Positions 39,398 to 48,510 of a stretch of 64,000 nt of DNA are shown here, piece by piece. The stretch covers positions 1 through 64,000 of the forward strand of contig CAMKLO010000011.1 in assembly GCA_946413655.1 (NCBI GenBank), in the 5' to 3' direction. This DNA comes from an uncultured Fibrobacter sp. Its GTDB lineage: Bacteria > Fibrobacterota > Fibrobacteria > Fibrobacterales > Fibrobacteraceae. Numbering within the stretch: the first letter of the stretch is position 1; each line of letters opens with the position of its first letter. The notes beneath the pieces are model-generated. The model saw only the letters and a program-made list of their open reading frames with translations. It was not told where the DNA came from and did no database searches. A program made the translations under genes and the position numbers.

Positions 39398-42300
39398 GTG
39401 AATTCTATCATTAAAAAATTTCAGATACTTCTAGTTGCCTGTGCAACTGTTTCCAGCTTGGCGTCTTCTGTTGTGGAAGATTCCAAGAAACATTTTATTC
39501 TGGATGACGAGGTCCTTGATTCTTCCAAGGAGACTTGCGAAGATGGTTCGGGGATGATGTTCCGCCCGGAAAACGCATTCTACACGGACAATGCCGTTCC
39601 AAGCCGCTATTACCGTTTGGCACTCCCGTCAAACAAGAAACCGACGGTTGCTGTGACGAATAGCGAACTTCTTCCGCTAGACGCTCCACTTTGCAAATCT
39701 ACTCCGGTAAAATTCCCTCCGGTTTCTGTATCGGAGCCGTTTTTGAAGGACAACTTGTGGATGGTTGACGTGCAGGTGCCGCTTTACGTTCCCCAGGGAA
39801 ATTCTGTTGCGCTTCGCAAGACGTTCCGCTTGAAGGTCGATTTCGCTTCGGCTTCGACAAGTGGACGCAATCCTGGTGCACGTGCTTTGATGCAAGTATC
39901 GAATGCGAAATCGGCGTCCCAGTTCGGCGTTGCCGGCGCCTCCGTTTCTTCCTTGCGTCGCGAGGCTTCTTCCGAAATCGACAACGTGGTGCAACTTGCT
40001 GAGTTTGTCGTCGGGGACAAGGGTTCCTCGTCGATTGCGTCGTTCAGCGAAGACGGAATGTATGCGGTCAGCTACGAGTCTATCAATAATGCGCTCAACA
40101 AAATCGGTCGCAAAGGCTTGAGCGGAATCCCTGTCGAGAAAATTTGTCTTTACGGTGCTTCTCCAGATACGCTTCCTGACATGGCTCCGGGCGCAAAGCT
40201 TCGCAATCCGAACCAACTATTTGAATTGCCCATTAAGGTGAACGACCGCAACGGTGACGGGACTTTTAACGAAGGCGATTCCATCTATTTCGTGGGTTAT
40301 GGCAATGCGTTCTGGAAACGTATCGATTCCGAAGAACAAAAATATTCCAAGACGGGTATGAGTTATTTCCATTCTTACTCGCCTTATTCTTATTATCAGA
40401 ATTTCATTTTCGGTTACAAAGAAGTGGGCAAGGGCCTCCGTATGGAAACGCTTGCCAAGCCCAAAGCGTCGCCGAAGAATATTGACTGGTATAGGTATGT
40501 GCGTGCCGAAGAAGATGAACTCTTGATAGATACTTATTATGGCAGGGGCGTTGATTGGGAACGCGCTACTGGTAAGGAGTGGTTCTGGAAATGGCATGGC
40601 CGGAAAGACACGAACTCTTATACTGCGCAAGACTTGAAGTTCCAATCGACAACGGATTTACCGGGATTGATTCCTGGTGAAACAGGCTATGTGGCTGTTT
40701 CGTTTTTCCCGTACCGTACTCTCAAATCGTCGGCGGGGGTGGATCAAGCTACTGTAGATGCGTTCTCCACTAGTGATTATGAATATAGAATGCAGTTCAT
40801 TCGTTTTATAATGGTTGTGAACGGTGAAACGAAGTTCTGGTCCGATGGCACATTGTTGCCCGGTGGTAACTTTGCCATATCTTTGAATTCATTGGCGAAA
40901 ACCGGTAACAAGTATGAATTGAGAATGCTCCCGAACCAGAAACAGCACGACCGATTTGACGGGTATTCCGTGGCGTACCGCTGGGATCCTTCTTCTGTCG
41001 TGGTTGATTCATCGGAGTGGCTGTTGCCGGGATTTGCTACAGGTGCTATTCGGATTCCTGTCGGAAAGGACAAAGACCTTCGAGTGATGAAGTTCAGAAA
41101 CTTTAAGCAAGTCGGGTTGTTGAATGTGTCGGATGGATTCGCAGTCGATAGCATTGATGCTTCCGATGACGTTCGTTATTTGCTATTCCGTGACAAGGAC
41201 CGCCGCAAGTCGACTTTGACTGTTCAAGGAATCCAGGAACCTTCGAAAAATGTTGTGCAGAAACTTTCTCAAATTTCTTCGAAAACGGAATACCTGATTA
41301 TTGCTCCGGAGAAATTTCTTGCTCCGGCGGAATCGTTGGCCGTATTCCGCTCCAGTGAAAAGGCGGCGAGCCCGCTTGTGACTACAGTCGTTTCGGCAGA
41401 AAATATCTATAGGCATTATACTGGAGGTTCGTCATCTCCGATTGCTATTCGAAACTTTATTGCATACGCCAGAAGCGTTTGCCCGGATTTGCGGTTTGTC
41501 TTGTTGGCCGGTTCCGGACATTACGACTATCGCGGACTCAACACCAAGCTTGGCAAGAACTACTTACCACCGTTCGAAAAGGAATCTTCTGTAACGGAGG
41601 ACTTCTTTGCCGTTTTGGATTCGGGTGAAGTTGTTCGCGGAAGCAAAGCGTATGATATTGATTTGGCTTTGGGGCGTGTGCCTGTTTCATCGGTTTCAGA
41701 GTTTTTCGACTACATCCAGAAAGCGAAGGACTACGAAGAAATCGGGACGTTTGACCATAGCGAATGGAAATCAACGCTGTTGTTTGCTGCCGATGATGCC
41801 CGTAATGGCAATGCCCAGGACGATGCTGAGCATACGAGTCATCAGGAGTCTTTGGCGAATTTAATCGACACACTCTCTAAAGAGCAGGGCTTCAGATGGA
41901 ACCAGAAAAAAGTCTATCTGTTGGATTACGAGTACGATGCTGCTGGGCAGAAACAAGAAGCGACGAATGATTTCTTGAACATCTTGAGCCAAGGTGCTTT
42001 GATGACCATGTACTTTGGACATGGCTCCAAGGTCGCCTGGGCATCCGAAGGTTTGTTAAAACTTTCGTACCTATCGAAACTTTCGAATAAAAAAACTTAT
42101 ACGATATTGAATTCTTTTTCGTGCACGGTCGGTCGATTTGATGAAGGCAACTCCAGATCGTTGTCAGAAGCGTTTGTCCTTGAACCGAATGTCGGCGCCA
42201 TTGCTGCTGTCGGCGCGGCTCGCGAAACATACGCAGAATCCAACAGACAATTTGCTCATAACTTCGTCAGTAAAGCTCTGCTTGTAAACGGCAATTATTT

Positions 42301-43495
42301 GGGCGTTGCCTATATGCAGTCTAAAAATCCGAGTTCAGCAAATCGCAGTGCGGATGTTGTTTATAATACGGAACACTATGTCTTGATTGGCGAACCTGTT
42401 ATTCGAATGCCTTTGGCTAGTTACAAGATTTCTCTCAGTTCTCCGATTGATACAATAAAGGCTTTGGATAAAGTAAAATTATCTGGATCAGTTTCCGGTC
42501 TTTCGAATGGCAATATTGCCTTGACGCTTAGAGAAGGTCGTTATATCAAACGCCTTCCGTCGCTGAGATCTGCTGGGGATACGCTTAATGTCAAGTATGA
42601 TGGAGCGCTTATTTATTCAGAAGTCATTCCGGTGGTTGGCGGACGGTTTGAAACGCAATTTGTGACTCCGAAAAAATTGAACATCGGAGACTCTCTTGCT
42701 GAACTCCGCGCTTGGGCGTATTCTTCGAACGATGTTCCTATTGGACGTTATCATGGGAAAGATATCAAGATTTCAGGAATATCCAATTATGCTGATTCGC
42801 TGAACGACAAAAATGCGCCGAGTATTTGTATCCAGTCATGCTATGGCGGGGCTTCGTCTTGCTTTGCCGATAACCAGTATGTCAAGTTCCAGACTCCGGC
42901 TTGCCTGCAAATTGTCATTGAAGACGAGACTGCGCTAGACTACCGTGAACAGGCCGATGAAGGTATTACTTTTGAAATCTTTGGTTTGGAAGATCAGTAT
43001 CATCCGGCGCCATTGTTGGAACAGACTTCTAAGCGCGCTGTTGCAAGAAAATCGCTCACAACAGAAGCGTATCCGCCAGGCGATTACTCGTTTAAGGTAC
43101 GTGCACAGGATGTACTGGGGAATGTTTCTACGAAGGTCGTGAATCTCCAGATTACCGAGTCCATGCAGACCGGTCTTTCGGATGTGTTCAATGTCCCGAA
43201 TCCGGTAGGGAAGAAGGGTACTACGTTCTACTTCAAGAGTCTCTCTGGTGATTTGGCACCGAAGGTGACGATATTCATTTATAACCAGCATGGTCGGCTT
43301 GTCAAGGTCATTAAGGACGCTAAGTCCGGTGTAACGCATTGGAACGGAAAAGATAATTACGGTCGCTTGCTGGCAAACGGTCTGTATCACTATGTTGTTC
43401 GTAGCGAAGCCAAGGTGAATACTCAGTCCGAAGAAAAAGCTAGCTCAAAAACAAGAACTTGGACGAAAAAACAGAAGTTGTTGATATCGAGGTAA
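39398..43495 (+). CDS. porU: C25 (gingipain-type) cysteine peptidase, PorU-like T9SS sortase candidate
   Basis: About 1365 aa, signal peptide from the GTG start (VNSIIKKFQILLVACATVSSLA). The C25 catalytic core has its His in MYFGHGSKVAWA (H875) and Cys in NSFSCTVGRFDEG (C909), spaced 34 residues as in gingipains; it also has RFVLLAGSGHYDYRG and LALGRVPVSS. The C-terminus carries a FlgD-like Ig domain (NPVGKKGTTFYFKSL...DNYGRLLANGLYHYVV). Large C25 proteins of this build include PorU, which cleaves T9SS signals and attaches cargo at the cell surface; a secreted protease is the alternative. The longer frame from 39338 is not needed. Confidence 0.8.
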   Translation: MNSIIKKFQILLVACATVSSLASSVVEDSKKHFILDDEVLDSSKETCEDGSGMMFRPENAFYTDNAVPSRYYRLALPSNKKPTVAVTNSELLPLDAPLCKSTPVKFPPVSVSEPFLKDNLWMVDVQVPLYVPQGNSVALRKTFRLKVDFASASTSGRNPGARALMQVSNAKSASQFGVAGASVSSLRREASSEIDNVVQLAEFVVGDKGSSSIASFSEDGMYAVSYESINNALNKIGRKGLSGIPVEKICLYGASPDTLPDMAPGAKLRNPNQLFELPIKVNDRNGDGTFNEGDSIYFVGYGNAFWKRIDSEEQKYSKTGMSYFHSYSPYSYYQNFIFGYKEVGKGLRMETLAKPKASPKNIDWYRYVRAEEDELLIDTYYGRGVDWERATGKEWFWKWHGRKDTNSYTAQDLKFQSTTDLPGLIPGETGYVAVSFFPYRTLKSSAGVDQATVDAFSTSDYEYRMQFIRFIMVVNGETKFWSDGTLLPGGNFAISLNSLAKTGNKYELRMLPNQKQHDRFDGYSVAYRWDPSSVVVDSSEWLLPGFATGAIRIPVGKDKDLRVMKFRNFKQVGLLNVSDGFAVDSIDASDDVRYLLFRDKDRRKSTLTVQGIQEPSKNVVQKLSQISSKTEYLIIAPEKFLAPAESLAVFRSSEKAASPLVTTVVSAENIYRHYTGGSSSPIAIRNFIAYARSVCPDLRFVLLAGSGHYDYRGLNTKLGKNYLPPFEKESSVTEDFFAVLDSGEVVRGSKAYDIDLALGRVPVSSVSEFFDYIQKAKDYEEIGTFDHSEWKSTLLFAADDARNGNAQDDAEHTSHQESLANLIDTLSKEQGFRWNQKKVYLLDYEYDAAGQKQEATNDFLNILSQGALMTMYFGHGSKVAWASEGLLKLSYLSKLSNKKTYTILNSFSCTVGRFDEGNSRSLSEAFVLEPNVGAIAAVGAARETYAESNRQFAHNFVSKALLVNGNYLGVAYMQSKNPSSANRSADVVYNTEHYVLIGEPVIRMPLASYKISLSSPIDTIKALDKVKLSGSVSGLSNGNIALTLREGRYIKRLPSLRSAGDTLNVKYDGALIYSEVIPVVGGRFETQFVTPKKLNIGDSLAELRAWAYSSNDVPIGRYHGKDIKISGISNYADSLNDKNAPSICIQSCYGGASSCFADNQYVKFQTPACLQIVIEDETALDYREQADEGITFEIFGLEDQYHPAPLLEQTSKRAVARKSLTTEAYPPGDYSFKVRAQDVLGNVSTKVVNLQITESMQTGLSDVFNVPNPVGKKGTTFYFKSLSGDLAPKVTIFIYNQHGRLVKVIKDAKSGVTHWNGKDNYGRLLANGLYHYVVRSEAKVNTQSEEKASSKTRTWTKKQKLLISR

Positions 43496-43498
43496 AAA

Positions 43499-44368
43499 AT
43501 GGAATTGCGTGAAAAACCGGGGAAAGTGCAAAAACTTTTGGAACTTTCACTCCGCTTTCGCTTGATTTTTGTTGTTTTAATGGTAGGTTTTGCTGTTGCT
43601 TTCTTGGCGACTGGATGGCAGCAGATGGGGTCGCTCCCGCTTGGCGCTTCAGAAGCTCTTGGCATGTGGATAGCCGGATTTACGAATGTCGTTTCGGCAT
43701 GGAATTCCTCGCAGTACATTTTTGTAGCCGCCCTTTCCATGGTTGTGCTTTATTTTGTATTTGGCGGAGTGCGTGGTGGCGTCGGTGGTTTGATTGCGCT
43801 TGCCGCTTTTGTGGGTTCACTTTTCGCCTTGGGCGGTGATGAAGACATGCTCCTCATCTTCTTTGGTGCTTTTGCAGGGCTTTCGCTTCTGTTCTTGCTA
43901 TTTGTCAAGTGGAGTGTTGCGTGCGCACTGTTCCCGTTTGCGCTTTCGTGGCTGTTGCTGACCGGTTTTCTGGGCTGGTTCCCGATGATGATAGGGAAGG
44001 CTTGGCTCATGTGGGCCGTGCTTAGCGGGATTGCTTTTTCCGGAGTTGTTGCCTGTGCTTTGATTGCCGGGAAGGAACTGGGTGAGGGTTCTCCTCAGGC
44101 GGGTGCGCTCGTCAAGGCGGGTAAGAAGATGCTTACGCCGGTTCTGATTGCATCGCTGCTTGCGCTTTCTGCCCTTGTTGTCGATATGGGTGGTGCCGTG
44201 GATGGAAAAAAAATCGGGAGCGCCGCGATTCTCTGGGTATCGTTTAACGTCTGGTTTTTCGGTTTTACGTTCGGGACGATGTCCTTTGCCCCGTGGGAAC
44301 GTCTCCGCGCTGGTTCTCGCCGCGTCAAAATGAGCGACAAGAAAAAGAAATCTTCAAAGAAAAAGTAG
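43499..44368 (+). CDS. Polytopic membrane protein of unknown function
   Basis: 289 aa with about eight predicted membrane helices from residue 20 to 267, and a strongly basic C-terminal tail (MSDKKKKSSKKK) that should lie in the cytoplasm. It starts 3 bp after the C25 protease gene with ribosome site gaggt, so the two form one operon; a link to the secretion machinery is suggested only by that. No family recognised. Confidence 0.75.
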   Translation: MELREKPGKVQKLLELSLRFRLIFVVLMVGFAVAFLATGWQQMGSLPLGASEALGMWIAGFTNVVSAWNSSQYIFVAALSMVVLYFVFGGVRGGVGGLIALAAFVGSLFALGGDEDMLLIFFGAFAGLSLLFLLFVKWSVACALFPFALSWLLLTGFLGWFPMMIGKAWLMWAVLSGIAFSGVVACALIAGKELGEGSPQAGALVKAGKKMLTPVLIASLLALSALVVDMGGAVDGKKIGSAAILWVSFNVWFFGFTFGTMSFAPWERLRAGSRRVKMSDKKKKSSKKK

Positions 44369-44530
44369 GAAGTAGACAGTAGGCAGTAGGAAGCTGGCTG
44401 TTGAAATGTCATGCCTGCCGCTGAGCACTTTGATCACTTAGTGCTTTAGCACTTATGTGAGCATGGTCCGCGTATGGGGAAGGCATCTCCTTCTCGTCAT
44501 CCTGACGACCGAAGGGAGGAAGGATCCATA
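44368..44530. repeat. Repeat cluster between the membrane protein gene and yicC
   Basis: A gtaggaagtagacagtaggc type repeat (44368-44395) in opposite orientation to that at 217-254, followed by fragments of the tcatgcctgccgctgagc and tcatcctgacgaccgaaggg elements. No gene here; an open frame of 80 codons through it is spurious. Confidence 0.7.
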
Positions 44531-44533
44531 CGG

Positions 44534-44575
44534 TAAAAAAAAGCGCCTTGAGCTGTTTTCTCAAGACGCTTGTTG
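44534..44575 (-). terminator. Rho-independent terminator, minus strand
   Basis: Stem aagcgcCTTGAG (44541-44552) pairs with CTCAAGacgctt around ctgtttt; on the minus strand it is followed by T8. It would terminate yicC read-through. Confidence 0.65.
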
Positions 44576-44630
44576 TTGGAGTGTGGATGTTTTAATTCTT
44601 TCTGATTATAAGTTAGAATGTTTTGATGTA

Positions 44631-44656
44631 AAAAGCCCTACTTTTGTAGGGCTTTT
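44631..44656. terminator. Bidirectional rho-independent terminator
   Basis: AAAAGCCCTAC-tttt-GTAGGGCTTTT, an 11-bp perfect stem with A and T flanks. Lies 40 bp beyond the yicC stop. Confidence 0.85.
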
Positions 44657-44695
44657 TATGGATAAAAAATCCATGATGAGAAATCGTGTTGAGGA

Positions 44696-45577
44696 TTAGG
44701 CGATATTTAGGCTCTGTTCGCGGATGCACTCGATTTCGTTCTTGAGCTCGATGGCGAGGGCGGCGATGTCGGCGTTCTGGCACTTGGTGCCGAGCGTATT
44801 CGCTTCGCGGCCCATTTCCTGCAAAATGAACCCGAGGTTCTTGCCCTGGGCGCCTCCTTTGGAGAGTGCGTCGAGGAACAGCTTGTTATGGCTGCGGAAA
44901 CGCGTGATTTCTTCGTGGATGTCGAGCTTGTCGGCCATGATGCAGGCTTCTTGCAAAAGGCGTACTTCGTCGATTTCGGAATCCTTCATGAGCATGTTGA
45001 TGCGCTCGCGGAACTTCGTTTTCCATGTTTCTATACGCTGTGGATCGAGGACTTCGACCTTGTCGATGACGTCGTTCAGGTGGTTGACGCGACGGGTAAG
45101 GTCCACGGCGAGGTTCGCGCCTTCTTTTTCGCGCATGGCGATGACTCCGTCCAAAGCCTTGTCGAGTTCTGCCTTGAGGTGCTTTTCCCAAAGTTCGTTA
45201 TCGTTGTTGCCATCGGTGAACTGCAAAACTTCGGGGATGGCGAGCACGTGTTCCAGCTTGATTTCGCCTGCGATACCGTACTTGGCCTGCATCGCCTTCG
45301 TGATTTCGACGAACTTTTCCACGGCGGCCTCGTTGTAGCAAACGGGGATGTTCCCGACGTTGCCCGCTCCAAGCGTAATGGAAAGGTTCACAGAACCACG
45401 GACCAGCTTGTCCTTGATTTGAGCCTTGAAGTCATTTTCGAGATAGGCGAAGTTCTTGGGAATCTTGCTAGAAATTTCGAGGAAACGGCTGTTCACGCTG
45501 CGTACTTCGATAACGCACGTGATTCCTTGCATTGTGGATTCGCTCTTGCCGAATCCGGTCATGGAAATTATGGACAT
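44696..45577 (-). CDS. yicC: YicC/YloC family endoribonuclease
   Basis: 293 aa. It opens with ISMTGFGKSE and the YicC N-terminal domain, has VRSVNSRFLEISSKIP, and ends with the DUF1732 C-terminal domain (DIHEEITRFRSHNKLFLDAL, GKNLGFILQEMGREANTLGTKCQNADI). Both domains are complete at the normal length. YicC proteins are stress-linked RNA endonucleases (YicC/YloC). It stands upstream of its own terminators; the TAACTAGT element follows its start region. Confidence 0.95.
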   Translation of the reverse strand: MSIISMTGFGKSESTMQGITCVIEVRSVNSRFLEISSKIPKNFAYLENDFKAQIKDKLVRGSVNLSITLGAGNVGNIPVCYNEAAVEKFVEITKAMQAKYGIAGEIKLEHVLAIPEVLQFTDGNNDNELWEKHLKAELDKALDGVIAMREKEGANLAVDLTRRVNHLNDVIDKVEVLDPQRIETWKTKFRERINMLMKDSEIDEVRLLQEACIMADKLDIHEEITRFRSHNKLFLDALSKGGAQGKNLGFILQEMGREANTLGTKCQNADIAALAIELKNEIECIREQSLNIA

Positions 45578-45602
45578 TTTGATTCTTGCGGCTTTGCCGC
45601 AT

Positions 45603-45678
45603 CCTAGTTACTAGTTAATAGTTCTTAGTTACTAGTGAATCTAGAAAAAATATTCTAGTAACTAGTAACTTGGAACTC
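45603..45678 (-). repeat. TAACTAGT hairpin repeat, copy 2
   Basis: Read on the minus strand it matches 6258-6331 at all but about five positions (gagttcc/ctgagttactagttactagaa...tttttctagattcactagtaacta...attaactagtaacta). It fills the gap between the metXW stop and the yicC start, as copy 1 fills the rlmH-folA gap. Confidence 0.85.
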
Positions 45679-45682
45679 GCAA

Positions 45683-47482
45683 CTATATCTTTGATATAGT
45701 TGCGATGACATGTTCTGCACCAAAGTTCGGAAGACCGATGGCGGTCAGGAACTTGCTCATCTTGTGTTCGTTCTGGAAGTGCAAGTTTTCAATCTTGAAG
45801 CCTTCCTTATGGCACAAGGTGTAGAAGTCCTTTACTGTAAGCAAACGGATGTTCGGCGTGTTGTACCATTCGTAGGGGAGCTCCTTGGAAATTGGCATGC
45901 GTCCGTGCAGCATGAGACTTCCGCGGGCGGACCAATGTCCGAAATTCGGGAATGTCACGATGACCAGCTTTGCAACGCGCAATAGTTCGTTCAAAAGTGC
46001 CACCGGGTCGCGGATTTCCTGAATCGTGCGGTTGATGATGGCATAATCAAAGCTTCCGTCCTTGAGGTCGGCAATGCCGCTTTCGTCCAAGTCTCGCTGG
46101 ATAACTTGTACGTCATTTTCGAGGCAGTCGAGGATTCCCTTGATGTTCTTTTCGATACCGAATCCCGTGACGTTCTTTTTGCGGATAAGGTATTCGAGCA
46201 TGTCGCCGCTGCCGCAGCCGAGGTCGAGCACATGGCTCCCTTCTTTGACGAGCTTGCCGATAAGGTCGAAGTCGCTCTGGTTGTGGAATACGGGAACCGC
46301 TTGCGTTCCTTTTTGCGGGATAATCTTGGAATCGAGGAAGCGGCCCACTGCTTTACCGAGTTCGCCGACTTCAATCAAGAATCCGTCGTGCCCGAATTGC
46401 GTGTCGAGTTCGAGACTCGTGACCGATTTGCCGTCGTTCAAAAGCGCGCTCGTGATGCGGCGGCTTTCGTGCGGCGGGAACAGCCAGTCCGTCGAAAGGT
46501 TCACGTTCAGGACTTCTGCCTTGATGTCCTTGAATGCGTTTTCGATGCTGCCGTATTCCGTTTCGAGGTCGAATGCGTCGGTGGCGTGGGCGATATGCAA
46601 GTAGCTGTTGGCGTCAAAGCGATCGACGAACTTTGTTCCTTGATAACGTAAATAGCTTTCGATGGGCAAGTTCAAGTCGTACGGTGTCGAGTATGTCACC
46701 GCGTGGTTCTTGTTTTCCTGGTCCTGGGCGCGCTTGAACTTCTTTTCCATGCCCACGGCAGAGAGGTACGTGATGTGCGCAAGCTTGCGTGCGTTCGCAA
46801 GTCCGATGTCCGGACGCGTCATGCCTTCTTCGTAGTAGTCGCCACCGTGGAAGTTCGGGTCTTGTGTAATCACATCGCGGGCCACCACTTCGAAACCGAG
46901 CGCCTGGCTAGAGAATCGCGGAGAACTTGCAATGACGATAATGCGCTTTACCTGTTCCGGGAAGTAAATAGCCCATTTCATCGCCTGGAATCCGCCCATG
47001 GATCCGCCGATGACGCCGTAGAATTCCTTGATACCAAGACCGTCCGCAAGTTCCTTCTGCGCGTGTACCATGTCGCCAATCGTGATGATGGGGAAGGAAC
47101 TGCCGTAAGGCTTGCCCGTGCGCGGGTTGATTGTTGCCGGGCCCGTGGTGCCCTTGCATCCGCCAAGAATGTTGCTGCAAACTACAAAGAAACGGTCAGT
47201 GTCAATAGCTTTGCCGGGTCCGATGAGTTCGTCCCACCAGCCGGGCTTCTTGTCATTTTCGGTGTACCAGCCGGCGGCGTGCGCATCGGCGGTCAACGGC
47301 GAACAAACCCACACGGCGTTATCGCCGGCGTTGTTCAATGTGCCGTAGGTCTCGTAACGGATGGTGAGGGCGGGGAGCGTCTTGCCATTCTCCAGCAAAA
47401 ATCCCTTATCACCATAATCCTTTTTAAAATCCTTAGGAATAACGGGACCGAATGATTTATGCAAATATTCACTCATATGCAT
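45683..47482 (-). CDS. metX: Fused homoserine O-acetyltransferase MetX - methyltransferase-like MetW
   Basis: 599 aa, with in-frame ATGs at 47482 and 47476. Residues about 1-390 are MetX, the alpha/beta-hydrolase that acetylates L-homoserine for methionine synthesis: nucleophile Ser161 in GGSMGGFQAMKW, Asp332 in TDWLFPPHES, His365 in FGHDGF. Residues about 405-599 are MetW: SAM-type motif HVLDLGCGSGDMLEYL (417-432), then NRTIQEIRDP and FPNFGHWSARG. In many bacteria metX and metW are separate neighbouring genes and MetW is needed for MetX activity; here they are one chain. No junction frameshift or stop is seen. Confidence 0.93.
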   Translation of the reverse strand: MHMSEYLHKSFGPVIPKDFKKDYGDKGFLLENGKTLPALTIRYETYGTLNNAGDNAVWVCSPLTADAHAAGWYTENDKKPGWWDELIGPGKAIDTDRFFVVCSNILGGCKGTTGPATINPRTGKPYGSSFPIITIGDMVHAQKELADGLGIKEFYGVIGGSMGGFQAMKWAIYFPEQVKRIIVIASSPRFSSQALGFEVVARDVITQDPNFHGGDYYEEGMTRPDIGLANARKLAHITYLSAVGMEKKFKRAQDQENKNHAVTYSTPYDLNLPIESYLRYQGTKFVDRFDANSYLHIAHATDAFDLETEYGSIENAFKDIKAEVLNVNLSTDWLFPPHESRRITSALLNDGKSVTSLELDTQFGHDGFLIEVGELGKAVGRFLDSKIIPQKGTQAVPVFHNQSDFDLIGKLVKEGSHVLDLGCGSGDMLEYLIRKKNVTGFGIEKNIKGILDCLENDVQVIQRDLDESGIADLKDGSFDYAIINRTIQEIRDPVALLNELLRVAKLVIVTFPNFGHWSARGSLMLHGRMPISKELPYEWYNTPNIRLLTVKDFYTLCHKEGFKIENLHFQNEHKMSKFLTAIGLPNFGAEHVIATISKI

Positions 47483-47527
47483 AAAAGATAGTAAAATATT
47501 GGGCTATGGGCTATGAGTTTCGGGGTC

Positions 47528-47542
47528 GCAACCTTCGGTTGC
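47528..47542. repeat. Mini-hairpin in the metX-FISUMP divergent gap
   Basis: GCAACC-ttc-GGTTGC within a gggctatgggctatgagttt-type repeat. The gap also holds tagttttt/agctattagtagtt near-repeats. Confidence 0.65.
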
Positions 47543-47602
47543 TTTGAGTTTTTTTGAATTAATAGTTTTTAGCTATTAGTAGTTAGAGGGGTGGGTAATG
47601 AG

Positions 47603-47630
47603 TTGAGAACTGTCAAAAAAAATTTATATT
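47603..47630 (+). promoter_or_regulatory. Promoter of the second FISUMP gene, likely leaderless
   Basis: TTGAGA (47603-47608), a 16-bp spacer, TATATT (47625-47630). The ATG at 47638 lies 7 nt after the -10, and no Shine-Dalgarno is present, so transcription would start at or next to the start codon. Confidence 0.65.
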
Positions 47631-47637
47631 CAGTTAC

Positions 47638-48510
47638 ATGCAGATTCAATTCAAACATTTCTTTTTTTATGCGGCGCTAATCGCTGCTTTTACTGTTGTT
47701 GCTTGTAGCGATGATGGAAATCCAACGAGGCAAGGCGATGAATTGCCGTCTTCAGTTTCGTCATCTTCTGAATCTAAGAAAGAACAGTCTTCTTCTTCGT
47801 ATAAGAAAGAACAGTCTTCTTCTTCGTATTACAAGGAAAATTGGGATTATTTGAATCCTGAAATTGATTATGGCGAAATAGAGGATGCTCGCGATGGCCA
47901 AATTTACAAGACTGTGAAAATTGACGACCAAACATGGATGGCCGAAAACTTGAATTATGATGCGGACAACAGTTTTTGTTATAACGATTCAATGAAATAT
48001 TGCAATAAGTACGGACGTCTATATCCTTGGGGTGTTGCGATGGATAGTGCGGGCAAGTTTAGTTCTAGTGGAAAAGGTTGTGGTGCGGGCAAGTTTTGTA
48101 CACCGATCTTTCCTGTTCGCGGAGTGTGCCCCAAAGGTTGGCATTTGCCTAGCCGTGTAGAATGGGAGCATCTTTTTAAAGCTTATACAGGTTTTCCGGA
48201 GGAAATTACGGGTTCAATTCTTCTTAGTACGCTTAGAGCGAAGAAAGGGTGGGAATTGAATGGTGAAGATACTTATGGCTTTTCTGCACTTCCTGCCGGT
48301 TGGGGCGAGGCCAATTTTTGGGGGTCCTTCTATTTTTGGAGTGGGGGTGAAGAAACTCATTTTTGGAGTTCTAATGAATTCGCTGGGGATGGCGAGTTTT
48401 CTGGAAAATGGCTTGCTTATTCCGTTCAGCCCAATGGAAGCGTTTATTATTTGGATTACAACCTAGGCAAGGAGCAGGGATTCAGTGTTCGCTGCTTAAA
48501 GGATGAATAG
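47638..48510 (+). CDS. FISUMP-domain lipoprotein with Ser-rich linker
   Basis: 290 aa. Lipobox near VVACSDD (Cys about 24), then a linker with two KKEQSSSSY-type repeats, typical of Fibrobacter surface proteins. The FISUMP domain follows: DGQIYKTVKIDDQTWMAENL, YGRLYPWGVAMDS, GVCPKGWHLPSRVEW, SALPAGW, WSSNEF and the ending GFSVRCLKD. The same domain forms nearly all of the 10903 protein; this one is longer, with two loop insertions (GKGCGAGKFCTPIFP). The function of the domain is unknown. Confidence 0.9.
   Translation: MQIQFKHFFFYAALIAAFTVVACSDDGNPTRQGDELPSSVSSSSESKKEQSSSSYKKEQSSSSYYKENWDYLNPEIDYGEIEDARDGQIYKTVKIDDQTWMAENLNYDADNSFCYNDSMKYCNKYGRLYPWGVAMDSAGKFSSSGKGCGAGKFCTPIFPVRGVCPKGWHLPSRVEWEHLFKAYTGFPEEITGSILLSTLRAKKGWELNGEDTYGFSALPAGWGEANFWGSFYFWSGGEETHFWSSNEFAGDGEFSGKWLAYSVQPNGSVYYLDYNLGKEQGFSVRCLKDE

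Noticed and set aside
44457..44470. Insertion-sequence footprint near the repeat cluster
   Set aside because: No transposase remnant and no flanking target duplication were found in the whole window.
44457..44699. 80-codon open frame between the membrane protein gene and yicC
   Set aside because: It crosses repeats and two terminator hairpins and has no homology pattern.
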